Shown piece by piece: positions 17,394 through 26,282 of a stretch of 64,000 bases of DNA. The stretch's first letter is position 1; each line of letters opens with the position of its first letter. Origin of the DNA: a virus; IMG/VR virus record IMGVR_UViG_3300037882_001770, positions 186,001 through 250,000 of that record, one strand, 5' to 3'. The translations under genes were made by a program, and so were the position numbers. Under the pieces are notes generated by a model. That model made no database searches and was not told the DNA's origin. It saw only the letters and a program-made list of their open reading frames with translations.

Positions 17394-17801
17394 ATGAAAG
17401 ACGCAATTATATACGCAGGTTACAGTCGTGACAAAGCAGGCAAGATGCGTTTCCGTACTGCCACAACCCAAAAGCGTGTTGAACAATTAGAAGCACTAGG
17501 TGAAGAAGTTCACATGCGTATCATCAACGATGTTTACAGCAAGTCAGCGGCTGCCAAGGAATTACTCCGTTTGGATCATGCCAATGGTGCCAAAGAGCTT
17601 GAAGCATTTTATGCCGCACAAGTTCGTGACGAGAATCCGTTTAAAAAGACCACTAGTTTAGTCAAAGTAAAGGTTCCTACTAAGTTTATGGCACAAATGA
17701 CAGGTGCCCGCGTTGAAGTAGAAAAAATGAGTGTAAAAGAAGCGGCCCGGATCCGTGCCGAGTTCAATGCAAAGGTCAAAGCGGCTTACGAGGCCAACTA
17801 A
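17394..17801 (+). CDS. Hypothetical protein (135 aa)
   Basis: Basic, helical protein (MKDAIIYAGYSRDKAGKM; C-terminus MSVKEAARIRAEFNAKVKAA). RBS AAAAAGGAG. First gene of a small operon ending at the terminator near 18430. No family recognised. Confidence 0.6.
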   Translation: MKDAIIYAGYSRDKAGKMRFRTATTQKRVEQLEALGEEVHMRIINDVYSKSAAAKELLRLDHANGAKELEAFYAAQVRDENPFKKTTSLVKVKVPTKFMAQMTGARVEVEKMSVKEAARIRAEFNAKVKAAYEAN

Positions 17802-17802
17802 T

Positions 17803-17946
17803 ATGTACGAACTAAGATCATACGGTAATCGTGAGACAGGTGAAGCACACTATCTAGTGGATGGTGTAGAAGTTACCAAGTCTGAATACGATCGTTGCAT
17901 GGCAGAGTATCAACTGGCCAAATCCAAGGAGGTAGTACAATCATGA
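17803..17946 (+). CDS. Hypothetical protein (47 aa)
   Basis: The start is set at MYELRSYGNRETGEAHYLV, directly after the previous stop. The frame extends farther upstream, but only inside the preceding gene. Small polar protein, unknown function. Confidence 0.55.
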   Translation: MYELRSYGNRETGEAHYLVDGVEVTKSEYDRCMAEYQLAKSKEVVQS

Positions 17947-18215
17947 ATCTAACGCAAATCAAAGCAGAAATTTTAACCGGCGGGTTTGACAATGCCGAAC
18001 TTCGAGAACTAATCGAAACTGTGCAGTATGCTCGAGCTCAACTTGGTAAAGACATCAAGCGACAATTGGCACCCGGTGCAAGTGTCAGTTTTGTTAGTAA
18101 TCGTTCAGGACAACGGGTGTTAGGCACTGTGGAACGGGTGGCCATCAAGAATATTGTGGTGCGCACTCACTTGGGCCTGTATCGTGTGCCGGCCAACATG
18201 ATTGAGGTGGTATAA
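17943..18215 (+). CDS. Hypothetical protein, SH3/KOW-like C-terminus (90 aa)
   Basis: The start ATG overlaps the previous stop (ATGA) after a strong AAGGAGG site. The C-terminal half 'PGASVSFVSNRSGQRVLGTVERVAIKNIVV' has the beta pattern of small SH3/KOW-like barrels that bind RNA or protein. Confidence 0.55.
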   Translation: MNLTQIKAEILTGGFDNAELRELIETVQYARAQLGKDIKRQLAPGASVSFVSNRSGQRVLGTVERVAIKNIVVRTHLGLYRVPANMIEVV

Positions 18216-18394
18216 TGACAAATCCGATCCCAACTAGCGGTCTTTGGATGACACCAGCAGACATGGATCACTTGACCAGACTCCTAAACGAGTCGGGCAC
18301 CAAAGAGGAACAGCGAATGGCCTGGTATGGTGCCATGTTGGCCCTAAATCTAGCCCATATGCTACACGAAAAAAGCCTAGCAGATGTGGCATAA
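18215..18394 (+). CDS. Hypothetical protein (59 aa)
   Basis: Frame MTNPIPTSGLWMTPADMDHL ... HEKSLADVA, starting by TAATG overlap with the previous gene and ending just before the terminator. Its stop codon is part of the TAAAAACAACAC motif. Helical, unknown role. Confidence 0.55.
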   Translation: MTNPIPTSGLWMTPADMDHLTRLLNESGTKEEQRMAWYGAMLALNLAHMLHEKSLADVA

Positions 18395-18407
18395 AAACAA
18401 CACTCTA

Positions 18408-18431
18408 AACCCCGTTTTAGCGGGGTTTTTT
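18408..18431 (+). terminator. Intrinsic terminator
   Basis: AACCCCG/CGGGGTT stem with a TTTTAG-type loop and T-run, preceded by TAAAAACAACAC at 18392-18403. Confidence 0.82.
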
Positions 18432-18448
18432 GTGGGTTGTCCAAACGG

Positions 18449-18477
18449 TTGACCCAAAATGATACCTGCGCTATAAT
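18449..18477 (+). promoter_or_regulatory. Sigma70-like promoter, cassette type
   Basis: AACGGTTGACC, 17-bp spacer, TATAAT, then 'GTATAGT' and an AAAGGAG site before the ATG at 18508. Confidence 0.75.
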
Positions 18478-18507
18478 GTATGTATAGTGAAAATAAAGGA
18501 GCAGAAA

Positions 18508-18789
18508 ATGGTTGGATTAACAGTAGTGGATGGTGACGTGATCCGTGCATACGACTTCAAGCCCATGGTAGGTCGTGACGACTGCTTTATTGAAGGTCGT
18601 GTGATTGATGCTCACAGCACCGAACAAGGGTATCAGGCCTACAAGATCCTGGTTACTAAAGATCATTTTGGTAACGATCGTGTTTCAACCCAAGCCGGTC
18701 CGGACAACCGTGTTGGTATCGAAATGTTTGTTCCGTGGAGAACCAGCTTTATGGAATTCCAAGGCCGCGTAATCAACTTGTCAAGATAA
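18508..18789 (+). CDS. Hypothetical protein (93 aa)
   Basis: The start is set at MVGLTVVDGDVIRAYDFKPM behind AAAGGAGCAG. A GTG 21 nt earlier lies before the ribosome site. Beta-rich with a conserved-looking core (CFIEGRVIDAHSTEQGYQAY). Resembles small phage proteins of unknown function. Confidence 0.6.
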   Translation: MVGLTVVDGDVIRAYDFKPMVGRDDCFIEGRVIDAHSTEQGYQAYKILVTKDHFGNDRVSTQAGPDNRVGIEMFVPWRTSFMEFQGRVINLSR

Positions 18790-18798
18790 GGAGCAGGT

Positions 18799-18975
18799 AT
18801 GAAGACCACAGTAGACTTGATTCGAATTGCCGACAGGATTGCTGACTTGACCGCAGACGAGCGAGTTAGGTTAGGTCGTATTCTAGTAGATCAATACAGC
18901 CAAGACGCTTGTGATTTAAAAGATGGCATCGAAGACGGATTTATTCAGTTAGAAAAAGAACTGGGGTTAGTATGA
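18799..18975 (+). CDS. Hypothetical protein (58 aa)
   Basis: Frame MKTTVDLIRIADRIADLTAD ... FIQLEKELGLV with a TAAGGAGCAGGT site before the ATG and an ATGA overlap with the next gene. Helical and acidic, unknown. Confidence 0.55.
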   Translation: MKTTVDLIRIADRIADLTADERVRLGRILVDQYSQDACDLKDGIEDGFIQLEKELGLV

Positions 18976-19304
18976 AATTTACAAATACCGCCAACGCCAA
19001 TATGACCAGTCTCAAAGGTGAGTTTCCGATTACCTACGCAGAACTTGTTGAGATCTTTGGTCGGCCTAAATATGGACCAAATGCTGACCTGGACAAGACC
19101 ACTTGTGAATGGGCACTCACTTTTGAAGATGGTATTATTGCTACCATTTACGATTATAAAACCGACCGAACACCAATGGGTTTATACGAGTGGCACATCG
19201 GTGGGCACGATGCACTAGCCTATACTCATGTAGTGGATACCATTGTCCTACACCGCGATCGCTTGGTTAGAATGATTCGTAACTACTTGCCGGATGCAGT
19301 ATGA
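18972..19304 (+). CDS. Hypothetical protein (110 aa)
   Basis: Contains 'ITYAELVEIFGRPKYG', 'TCEWALTFEDGIIATIYDY' and 'YEWHIGGHDALA', a compact alpha/beta protein seen in many phage small-gene clusters. No function known to me. 4-nt overlaps on both sides. Confidence 0.6.
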   Translation: MKFTNTANANMTSLKGEFPITYAELVEIFGRPKYGPNADLDKTTCEWALTFEDGIIATIYDYKTDRTPMGLYEWHIGGHDALAYTHVVDTIVLHRDRLVRMIRNYLPDAV

Positions 19305-19678
19305 AAGCATTTCAAGAGACAACCGAATGGGACACAGATTTTGTGATGCCTAACCATGTTTATTTTTTAAGCGACTCAAAAGATAAAATGTATGGCTATG
19401 TACAGGCTGGTACCGGTCTTGTACAGGCCATAAGCAAGCCGTATCGGTTCAAAGCTGGCGGCCGCAAGTTTAAAGAAGTAGAAAATCGTTGGAACTTTAG
19501 AATTGCTGAAGATGAAACTGAAGCGGAAGCTACAGGTAAACAGTATCAGGTTCCGGGTAGCAAGGGTGCAGTCTATATAGTGACCGATGATTTGGGTACT
19601 TGGTCATGTACCTGTCCGGCATCAAAGTGGCAAAAAGGCGAGTGTAAGCATATCAAGAGCTTAAACACCAAATCTTGA
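19301..19678 (+). CDS. SWIM-type zinc-finger protein (125 aa)
   Basis: The C-terminus has 'WSCTCPASKWQKGECKHI', which is the CxCx(n)CxH pattern of SWIM zinc fingers that bind DNA or protein. The N-terminal part is beta-rich (VYFLSDSKDKMYGYVQAG). Last gene of the operon; its 3' end overlaps the convergent LamG gene by 18 nt. Confidence 0.7.
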   Translation: MKAFQETTEWDTDFVMPNHVYFLSDSKDKMYGYVQAGTGLVQAISKPYRFKAGGRKFKEVENRWNFRIAEDETEAEATGKQYQVPGSKGAVYIVTDDLGTWSCTCPASKWQKGECKHIKSLNTKS

Positions 19679-20347
19679 TCTCAAAAAGTAATAATTTCTC
19701 TGTATCTGTTCTTGATTAAGCTGATCAGTATATAAAAGCATGTTGGCCACGTAGCCGAATGGTTGTCCTGGAATTTGACCTGTATAGTCGTGAGCATTAC
19801 CAGCCACTGTTCGAACTGTGGTTCCTACCTGTTCACCGTTGATGTAAAATGTTTGTCCTGAGCTGTTGCCGGTTACTGCCCACTGAACCCAGACGTTGGC
19901 TAGAGCACTTACATCGTTGTATCCTGAGGGATAAAATGCACTTGTACCATTGTCATACATGCCCAGGCGATTAGAACCAATTTCAATTATGATAGCGTGG
20001 TCATCTGGATTGGATCTAAACAAGGTTCTCCAACTGGTAGTACTAGCGATCATTCTTGCCCACACAATATAAGTAAATCCTGTTGTAGGAAGAGTAGGAG
20101 TGGCACTAGCGGCTCGAATGTTATAGGTGTTGGTACAATCCCAACACTTAACTCCCGACAATACTGTATAGGCAGCAGCATTGGATAAATTTTGTGTGCG
20201 ACCGTTCCCTGACAGATCTGTAATTGTAGTGCCTGATCCGGGATAACTGGCAACATTGTCGGCGTCAATCCATATGGCCATATTGTCGGCTGTAATACCA
20301 GCATCGAATATTTGTGTTCCGCGGAGTGTTACACCTGATATGATCAT
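19661..20347 (-). CDS. LamG/concanavalin-like fibre-associated protein
   Basis: 228 aa from the ATG that overlaps the stop of the big fibre gene (ATGA). The N-terminal linker is followed by a LamG-like jelly roll: 'MAIWIDADNVASYPGSG', 'ITDLSGNGRTQNLSN', 'FTYIVWARM', 'YINGEQVGTTV', 'AMMLLY'-type strands. Such domains bind glycans, so this is probably a receptor-binding tip or a capping protein for the fibre. Confidence 0.75.
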   Translation of the reverse strand: MIISGVTLRGTQIFDAGITADNMAIWIDADNVASYPGSGTTITDLSGNGRTQNLSNAAAYTVLSGVKCWDCTNTYNIRAASATPTLPTTGFTYIVWARMIASTTSWRTLFRSNPDDHAIIIEIGSNRLGMYDNGTSAFYPSGYNDVSALANVWVQWAVTGNSSGQTFYINGEQVGTTVRTVAGNAHDYTGQIPGQPFGYVANMLLYTDQLNQEQIQRNYYFLRSRFGV

Positions 20348-23300
20348 ACCAATCTTTCGATAGTGATCATATTGTTGTTGTAGTCGGTACCAACGATCAA
20401 CGATATTCTCCAAGAAATAGCATTGGCTGTGTCCATGATTACCCAGGTGTCTGTGGCTCCTGCTGTAGCAAAATTGATGTTAGCGTCTAGATACGTAGGA
20501 GTCGTAGTAATGCTCACCGGTGTTTGCCCGGTGATAGTTGTGCTACTGACACTGTTTTCAACCCGAGTGTCGCTGCCAAACACGCTGTATGTTCCTGTTA
20601 CAGTTGACAGTTGTAAGCTCACGTTACCGGTGGCTGGTATTCTGGCTTTTAGATTGTCCAAGGTGACATCAACTCCACGATTGACCAAACCGCTGGCTTT
20701 GAACTGTAGTTCACCGCCTACACCCGCAGGTGCTTTGGACAAATCGATGTACACGCCTCTAGTATTACCACCGCTTTCAAAAAATCTAAGTTTATCAACA
20801 TATTGATCAACAACAACAGTGTTACCCGACAATGTGCTGTTGGCTGCTTGAGTAAAAGAAATTTCTCCGCCTTCATTACCGCTACTGCCTGTTGGCAATG
20901 TTAGCATACCGGTGTTGTCAAACACATAAGAATAACTACCAGCAACCAATGTGACATTTGGTTGTGTGCCTATCACATTGCCAGTGATATTGATGTTGCC
21001 AACAAAGTTAGCGGCTGTAATGTTACCAGTGGCAGTGATAGAATTGCCCACTGCGATGTTTTCTACAGTGAGTCGATTCTGTGCAGGATTGTAGGTGATA
21101 TTGGCTGTGCCATCAGCAGCCTTGATGCCAAGATTGCCGGTGTTGGCCACCAGCAGGGCTGGCACATATTCTTGATTTAACAACACGCTCGACACTGTAA
21201 CAGTGTTGGCCAAGGTAGCTTCGGACACAGCACCTGTGACATTGGCACCGATGATGGAAGTCAATGTGGAACCATTACCGACGAAGTAGTTGCCGGTGAT
21301 GTTGCCAAGCACGCTGAAGGGAACGTTTTGTACCTTTACGAGCACGTTACTCACTAGAAGATTGTTGTTGCCACCGGCACCAATGTTTACAGTATTGCCA
21401 GGACTCGGTGCAAAGATATTTGTAACCGTTAGGTTTGTAGTGTCAACATTGAGTATATCTCCTGTTGTTCCTTGAATGTTACCGACAAAATTAGCGGCTG
21501 TGATGTTGCCAGAGAATGTAGCACCTGCTCCATTAATGTTGCCTGACGCTGTGATATTGCCTGTGGCGCCCACAGTCGAAATTGAGCTAAATCCTGACAG
21601 ACTCGGAGCAGGACTTGCACCTGATCCTACCAAACTACCAGTAAGAACAATATTGCCTGTGGCAATCAAGTTGCTAGCAGTGACATTGCCAATAGCACTG
21701 ATATCGCCGGGAGCAGAAAGATCTCCGCTGGTGTCAAACGTCCAGCTCTCTGTGTTGGCAGTTATGACCGCATTAGATTGTGTGAATATCAATCCAAAGT
21801 CCGGATTCAAAGAAATGTTTCCATAGTCAGCATTGATATTTCTAGCTGTTACAGCCAAGCCTTCAATGGACTGGGTTGTGGTAATGTTGCCCGGAGCAGT
21901 CAAGTTGCCAGTGGTGTCAAATGTCCAGCCTGTGTTTCCAGCATCAGTGTATACGGATACATTGGAGTTAGCATAGATCTCAGCATCACCAGTGTTGTTC
22001 AAAAACAAGCCAGTAGCATCACTGGCACCAGCACTGAATCTCACTCCAGTGTTGCCCGCGGGCAGTATTTGGCTATTGCCCGGCAATGTAAGGGTGCCAT
22101 TGTTATCAAACAACCATGACTGAGTGTTGGCAGTGATAGCAACGTTGCCGGCTGATGGTCCTACAATATCATTGGTATAGACATTGCCTGATACGTTGAG
22201 ATTGATAGGAACTGAAAGATCTCCAAACTGACTGAAAGTAAAAGTATACGTGGCAGTGCCAGTGTTGGAAGTATTGATAGTGAAGTCGTTGTCTAGGCCG
22301 CCGTATATGGATGCTTGACTTCTAGGGAAAATCAAGGTACCGGTGTTGTCAAACACCCATTCATAAGTAGGAGCACCGATGGATAATGACCCGGCACCGA
22401 TCTCCACGTTGCCGGCATCGTTGTGCAGGCGTGTGTCGGTAACGTTGGCTGTGTCATTGGTAGGCAGTTGCAAGAATGCCCAACCTTCTGGGTCAGGGCT
22501 GATGTTGATCAGTGTGTCTGTGGCCCCATTGGCTATACTTATTTCTGTACCATAGATTGCAAGGTTACCAATGTTGGCTTCGCCGGTGTTGCTGGTTACA
22601 ACAACATCATCACCGTTGACTGTGAGTATATTGCCAGCAGTTAAACTTATTGGTACATTGTTCATGTAAATGGTAGCGTTTGATATGTACAAATCGTTCC
22701 ATTGATTCGTACTATTACCCAAACTATATGTGTTTGAAGTAGCCGGAATAATGTTTCCGGCCCAACCCACTTGTCCATATGCTACTGCATTGGCATTGGC
22801 ATAGTTTGAAACCCCAGTAAGTTGACTACCATCACCAATGAAATATCCGCCTGGACTTGCTACAATATTGGCAAAACTAGTGATTTCACCAACAGCATTT
22901 ATTTCTCCACTTATTCCAATATTTCCGCCAGCAATATTTCCAGAATATGTTGGCAAATATACAGCAACATTGCTATTACCGTACATACCAGTGAGCTGAC
23001 TACCATTACCTATAAAGTATGCGGCTGTAATATTTCCCGACGCACCGACAGTTTCGGACAAGATATCACCGTGGACCTCTAGGCCATCTTCGATGTTTAC
23101 AAAAGTAGAATCATCTGAACTGATATTGTTAACTATGAGATTGTTGACTGCAATATCTGGAGTTTCTAGGCCAATGTTCATTGTCCATGTGTTTGAACTT
23201 GCACTGTACAGCATTATGGCTATGTTATCATTGGCGCCCACTGTGATACCTGACCCATTGGCCGCATTAGCGGTGCTGGCTGTGTTGGCCAGCTGTATAG

Positions 23301-23724
23301 TTTTGGCATCGGTGATCAAGTTACCAATTTGTATGGTATTACCGGTCACTGTTAGGTTGCCGCTGACACTCAGATCAGCTACACTAAATGTTCCTGCGAG
23401 ATCTAAGTTTCCAGAAATGTTAGCATATTGTATGTACAACGAACTCCAGCGTTGTGTGCCGGATCCCAAGTTACGAATATTTGATGTGTTCGGAACAATG
23501 CTGACATTTGATTGTACTACTCCAATACCGTTGGGAGCCAAGACCAAGTTTCCATTGGTGTTAGTGGTCAAGATGGTATTGTTGGCAATTTGCACGTTGC
23601 TCAATACTGGACCAGCAGCGAAAATCTGATTGAAATTCAGGTTAGTTTCGTTAAACGCGGTTCTTAAAGGGTCGCCAGTACCATCATTTGGTAGTGCGCC
23701 GATGTTGATTACATACTGTGTCAT
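20344..23724 (-). CDS. Long tail fibre protein with ATGNIT repeats (1126 aa)
   Basis: The N-terminus 'INIGALPNDGTGDPLRTAFNETN' is the baseplate-anchor type also found at 51546. The body is a beta-helix/solenoid of about 16-25-residue repeats (VTASGNITAANFVGN, TFDTTGNLTAPGNITT), rich in Asn, Gly and Thr. The C-terminus is a compact beta domain. A CATAAATA late-like octamer lies 23 bp upstream. Together with the LamG gene it forms a minus-strand host-recognition module. Confidence 0.85.
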   Translation of the reverse strand: MTQYVINIGALPNDGTGDPLRTAFNETNLNFNQIFAAGPVLSNVQIANNTILTTNTNGNLVLAPNGIGVVQSNVSIVPNTSNIRNLGSGTQRWSSLYIQYANISGNLDLAGTFSVADLSVSGNLTVTGNTIQIGNLITDAKTIQLANTASTANAANGSGITVGANDNIAIMLYSASSNTWTMNIGLETPDIAVNNLIVNNISSDDSTFVNIEDGLEVHGDILSETVGASGNITAAYFIGNGSQLTGMYGNSNVAVYLPTYSGNIAGGNIGISGEINAVGEITSFANIVASPGGYFIGDGSQLTGVSNYANANAVAYGQVGWAGNIIPATSNTYSLGNSTNQWNDLYISNATIYMNNVPISLTAGNILTVNGDDVVVTSNTGEANIGNLAIYGTEISIANGATDTLINISPDPEGWAFLQLPTNDTANVTDTRLHNDAGNVEIGAGSLSIGAPTYEWVFDNTGTLIFPRSQASIYGGLDNDFTINTSNTGTATYTFTFSQFGDLSVPINLNVSGNVYTNDIVGPSAGNVAITANTQSWLFDNNGTLTLPGNSQILPAGNTGVRFSAGASDATGLFLNNTGDAEIYANSNVSVYTDAGNTGWTFDTTGNLTAPGNITTTQSIEGLAVTARNINADYGNISLNPDFGLIFTQSNAVITANTESWTFDTSGDLSAPGDISAIGNVTASNLIATGNIVLTGSLVGSGASPAPSLSGFSSISTVGATGNITASGNINGAGATFSGNITAANFVGNIQGTTGDILNVDTTNLTVTNIFAPSPGNTVNIGAGGNNNLLVSNVLVKVQNVPFSVLGNITGNYFVGNGSTLTSIIGANVTGAVSEATLANTVTVSSVLLNQEYVPALLVANTGNLGIKAADGTANITYNPAQNRLTVENIAVGNSITATGNITAANFVGNINITGNVIGTQPNVTLVAGSYSYVFDNTGMLTLPTGSSGNEGGEISFTQAANSTLSGNTVVVDQYVDKLRFFESGGNTRGVYIDLSKAPAGVGGELQFKASGLVNRGVDVTLDNLKARIPATGNVSLQLSTVTGTYSVFGSDTRVENSVSSTTITGQTPVSITTTPTYLDANINFATAGATDTWVIMDTANAISWRISLIVGTDYNNNMITIERLV

Positions 23725-23746
23725 GGGTGGAGTTAGCCTTTTTTAT

Positions 23747-23754
23747 TATTTATG
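23747..23754 (-). promoter_or_regulatory. T4-late-like promoter octamer CATAAATA
   Basis: Minus-strand octamer, 7 of 8 match to TATAAATA, 23 bp ahead of the 1126-aa fibre gene. Confidence 0.5.
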
Positions 23755-23777
23755 GTTAAATGCTTAACCTAAAGGCG

Positions 23778-23806
23778 TTGCGCATCGTGCAACTTAGTGC
23801 TATACT
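23778..23806 (+). promoter_or_regulatory. Sigma70-like promoter for the HTH gene
   Basis: TTGCGC, 17-bp spacer, TATACT. Predicted transcription start near 23813. Confidence 0.55.
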
Positions 23807-23820
23807 AGTCCTATGCTGTT

Positions 23821-23837
23821 GTTAAACAGCGTTTAAC
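23821..23837 (+). promoter_or_regulatory. Perfect dyad, possible operator or leader hairpin
   Basis: GTTAAAC-AGC-GTTTAAC, a 7+3+7 perfect inverted repeat just downstream of the predicted start. An overlapping alternative stem GCTGTT-gtta-AACAGC can also form. Because the next gene is a small HTH protein, autoregulation is possible. Confidence 0.45.
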
Positions 23838-23858
23838 AAAGAAAGGTAATTTTTACAA

Positions 23859-24122
23859 ATGAAACATTTTAATCCAGAAACCAAGACGTTTAAAGTATTT
23901 ACTGCATTGCAGTCCGGCAAAGCATTGACAGCTAGCCAAGCATCCAAGATGGGTGTTAAGAACTTGTCAGCAGAAGTAAGCCGTATCCGTTCAAACGGTT
24001 TTGCAGTTTACACCAACAGCCGCAAAGCTGGCAACGGTGTTCAAGTAACCGAATACGTGTTGGGTAAACCAAGCCGTAAATTGGTAGCCGCTGGCTATCG
24101 CGCTCTTGCATTAGGTATCTAA
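23859..24122 (+). CDS. Small helix-turn-helix DNA-binding protein (87 aa)
   Basis: The central 'ALTASQASKMGVKNLSAEVSRIRSNGFAVYT' reads as a winged-helix/HTH: helix, turn, recognition helix, then wing. Basic overall. RBS AAAGGTAAT. Single-gene unit between its own promoter and a terminator. Likely a small transcription regulator. Confidence 0.68.
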   Translation: MKHFNPETKTFKVFTALQSGKALTASQASKMGVKNLSAEVSRIRSNGFAVYTNSRKAGNGVQVTEYVLGKPSRKLVAAGYRALALGI

Positions 24123-24162
24123 TACCTCAACGCTGTCCGATTCAGACCGGACACTGAGCCCA

Positions 24163-24187
24163 AACCCCGTGCAATGCGGGGTTTTTT
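24163..24187 (+). terminator. Intrinsic terminator
   Basis: AACCCCG/CGGGGTT stem with loop TGCAATG and a T-run. A second hairpin (TGTCCG/CGGACA, 24134-24153) lies just before it. Confidence 0.8.
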
Positions 24188-24204
24188 CTTGACTAAAATA
24201 CCGT

Positions 24205-24233
24205 TTGACCAATAAATCCATTTCAAGTATAAT
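24205..24233 (+). promoter_or_regulatory. Sigma70-like promoter
   Basis: TTGACC, 17-bp spacer, TATAAT, followed by TAAGGATG before the ATG at 24263. Confidence 0.72.
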
Positions 24234-24262
24234 AATAGTATATTAATAAGTAAGGATGTGCC

Positions 24263-24775
24263 ATGCCAAATTGGTGTTCAAATCGTGCTACTATCGCCGG
24301 TCCTGCTCCGATAATTGCCGAAATTACAGAAATCCTAAATCGAGACGACACTCCACTACTAAACTGGATGATGCCAGAACCCAAACACAACGAAGGTTGG
24401 TATGACTGGCGTGTAAACAATTGGGGTACCAAGTGGGATATCTGTGATGTTTACTTTGAAAACCAACCCGAAGAAGATTCAATAGAATTTTCGTTTTGTA
24501 GTGCATGGGCTCCGCCCACAGAAGCATTTCGAGTATGGGCAGAATCAGATGGACGAGTTGAGTTTAAACTGGAATATTGGGAACCTGGAATTGGATTTGT
24601 AGGATCGGCCGTCTATGATGGCGACTGCTACTTTGAAGATTATGTAGACTGCAATCAAGATGAAAAAGAGTACAAGCGTATTGCCAGTGATGTTTGGGGG
24701 TATGAAGAATACGAAGAACCCGAGCCACTTACCGAGTGGTACAAAGACGGCATCAAAGAAAAAGGACTAAAGTAA
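24263..24775 (+). CDS. DUF1281/Api92-like protein (170 aa)
   Basis: The N-terminus 'MPNWCSNRATIAGPAPIIAEI' and the 'SFCSAWAPPTEAFRVWAE' segment match the ferredoxin-fold DUF1281/Api92-like family, common in phages and plasmids with unknown function. Very acidic C-terminus (DVWGYEEYEEPEPL). Heads a three-gene set with TAATG coupling. Confidence 0.72.
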   Translation: MPNWCSNRATIAGPAPIIAEITEILNRDDTPLLNWMMPEPKHNEGWYDWRVNNWGTKWDICDVYFENQPEEDSIEFSFCSAWAPPTEAFRVWAESDGRVEFKLEYWEPGIGFVGSAVYDGDCYFEDYVDCNQDEKEYKRIASDVWGYEEYEEPEPLTEWYKDGIKEKGLK

Positions 24776-25152
24776 TGGAACTTTCAGATATTGTTGTAAA
24801 CATTTTAATTGGTATCGGCATTGGATTTGGTATGATTGTTGCGTATGCCTGGTATCTGTATCGAGGTCTAAAGGCCCGTGTGGATCAAATGATTGCAGAA
24901 GTCATTGCCGAAGCCGAAGCCAGCATGGTTGGCCTCGACATCGAAGTTGACAATGGTGTGTATTTTTGCTATAATAGCAAAGATAAACAGTTTGTTTGTC
25001 AAGGATCCACAGTAGAAGAAATTCGCGAAGGATTCCGTCGACAATTTCCGAACAAGACAGCATACTTGGCTGGAGGAGATCCGGCAGTGATGGAACAAAT
25101 TAAAATAGAATTATTAAAGATAGCACCCAATGAAAATAGCCCTAGCGTCTGA
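24775..25152 (+). CDS. Single-TM protein with cytoplasmic domain (125 aa)
   Basis: The start is the TAATG-overlap ATG (MELSDIVVNILIGIGIGFGM). A TM helix at about residues 7-30 is followed by a helical linker and an alpha/beta domain (VDNGVYFCYNSKDKQFVCQG). It overlaps the phosphoesterase gene by 23 nt. Unknown function. Confidence 0.6.
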   Translation: MELSDIVVNILIGIGIGFGMIVAYAWYLYRGLKARVDQMIAEVIAEAEASMVGLDIEVDNGVYFCYNSKDKQFVCQGSTVEEIREGFRRQFPNKTAYLAGGDPAVMEQIKIELLKIAPNENSPSV

Positions 25153-26053
25153 CATACATTTAGAATTTGGACCCATTGTCTTAGACAATACCCAATCGGC
25201 TGAAGTGTTGATCTTGGCTGGCGACATCTGTGTGGCACAGCATTTTGCTGATCGTAATCCCACCTATGTCAAACACCTGGCCGGTGAGTATCGAGATTTC
25301 TTTGATCATGTGACCCAGCAATTTCCGCATGTGATCTATATCTTGGGCAATCACGAACACTACTCGGGTGATGTGGCTCACAGCTACAATATTCTTAAAC
25401 ACCACTTAAATTATCCCAATCTGCACATTCTTGAAAAAGAAACCTGGGTACATCAAGGCTATACCTTCGTCGGCGGAACTCTTTGGACTGACATGGACAG
25501 TGAAAACGCTGTGGCCATGAGCTATGCACGCTCGGCCATGACCGACTTTCGCGAAATACTCAACAGCAACAGAATGGTGGTGCGTAATGTGCCCATTTAT
25601 GAACGCAACCCGCTCTGGACCGAAGACGGCAAAAATGGTGGGCAGTATGTTAAAAATGAAGACGGATCATTGATTCGTACCGGTTATAAAAGCCGTGAGG
25701 AGCCAGCTAGATGGACACCAGAAGATTCAGTTGCGGATCACAAACGGATGCTGGACTACATTGACTTGGTTACTCGTGCGCCCGGACAATATGTTGTGGT
25801 AGGTCACCACTGCCCGAGTGAGTCGAGTGTAGCTGAGTGTTATAAGGGTAATCTGCTGAATGCGGCATTTCGTAGTCGCCTGGATGACTTTATTGAGCAA
25901 CGCCCACAGATTCAACTTTGGTTGCATGGACACACCCATTTTAATTTCAATTATTGGATTGGTGAAACTCGGGTGGTGTGCAATCCCAGAGGCTATGTGG
26001 GTCATGAATCAATTGCCAACTTTTTCCAATTGCAGTATATAGATCTAGCTTGA
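25130..26053 (+). CDS. Calcineurin-like metallophosphoesterase (307 aa)
   Basis: All metal-binding blocks are present: 'ALASDIHLEFG' (D8, H10), 'LILAGDICV', 'ILGNHEHYSGD', 'VVGHHCPS' and 'LWLHGHTHFNF'. Works on phosphodiesters or phosphomonoesters. The substrate could be a nucleotide, nucleic acid or signalling molecule. Confidence 0.85.
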   Translation: MKIALASDIHLEFGPIVLDNTQSAEVLILAGDICVAQHFADRNPTYVKHLAGEYRDFFDHVTQQFPHVIYILGNHEHYSGDVAHSYNILKHHLNYPNLHILEKETWVHQGYTFVGGTLWTDMDSENAVAMSYARSAMTDFREILNSNRMVVRNVPIYERNPLWTEDGKNGGQYVKNEDGSLIRTGYKSREEPARWTPEDSVADHKRMLDYIDLVTRAPGQYVVVGHHCPSESSVAECYKGNLLNAAFRSRLDDFIEQRPQIQLWLHGHTHFNFNYWIGETRVVCNPRGYVGHESIANFFQLQYIDLA

Positions 26054-26078
26054 CCTGTAATGGGCAATCCTGTATAAT
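26050..26078 (+). promoter_or_regulatory. Sigma70-like promoter, leaderless configuration
   Basis: TTGACC, 17-bp spacer, TATAAT. The ATG at 26085 is 7 nt after the -10, so the transcript should start at the codon itself. Confidence 0.7.
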
Positions 26079-26084
26079 GTTACT

Positions 26085-26282
26085 ATGACTACAGAACAAG
26101 AATTCCGCGCCATTGCCGATCAACTGGTCACCAGCTTAGTTGGAAAGAACATGGTTGATGCCTGGTGGGCCAGCCCCAATCGGGCCTTTGATGACCGCAC
26201 ACCCGAAGCACAGTGGGCCCAAGGGTCGGATCAGGTAGTCAATTATCTAATGCATTATGCATTCGCCGGGGGAGGCAGTTAA
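26085..26282 (+). CDS. Small MbcA/ParS/Xre-like protein (65 aa)
   Basis: 'MVDAWWASPNRAFDDRTPEAQWAQG' then 'VVNYLMHY' resembles the C-terminal region of the MbcA/ParS/Xre antitoxin family (DUF2384), in which a 'np.l.g.tP...' motif is typical. No toxin partner is next to it. Leads a long chain of overlapping small genes (26.1-29.5 kb). Confidence 0.55.
   Translation: MTTEQEFRAIADQLVTSLVGKNMVDAWWASPNRAFDDRTPEAQWAQGSDQVVNYLMHYAFAGGGS

Noticed and set aside
20423-23629. Long plus-strand ORFs of 60-178 aa opposite the 1126-aa fibre
   Set aside because: Low-complexity mirror of the ATGNIT repeats; they have no promoter or ribosome sites.
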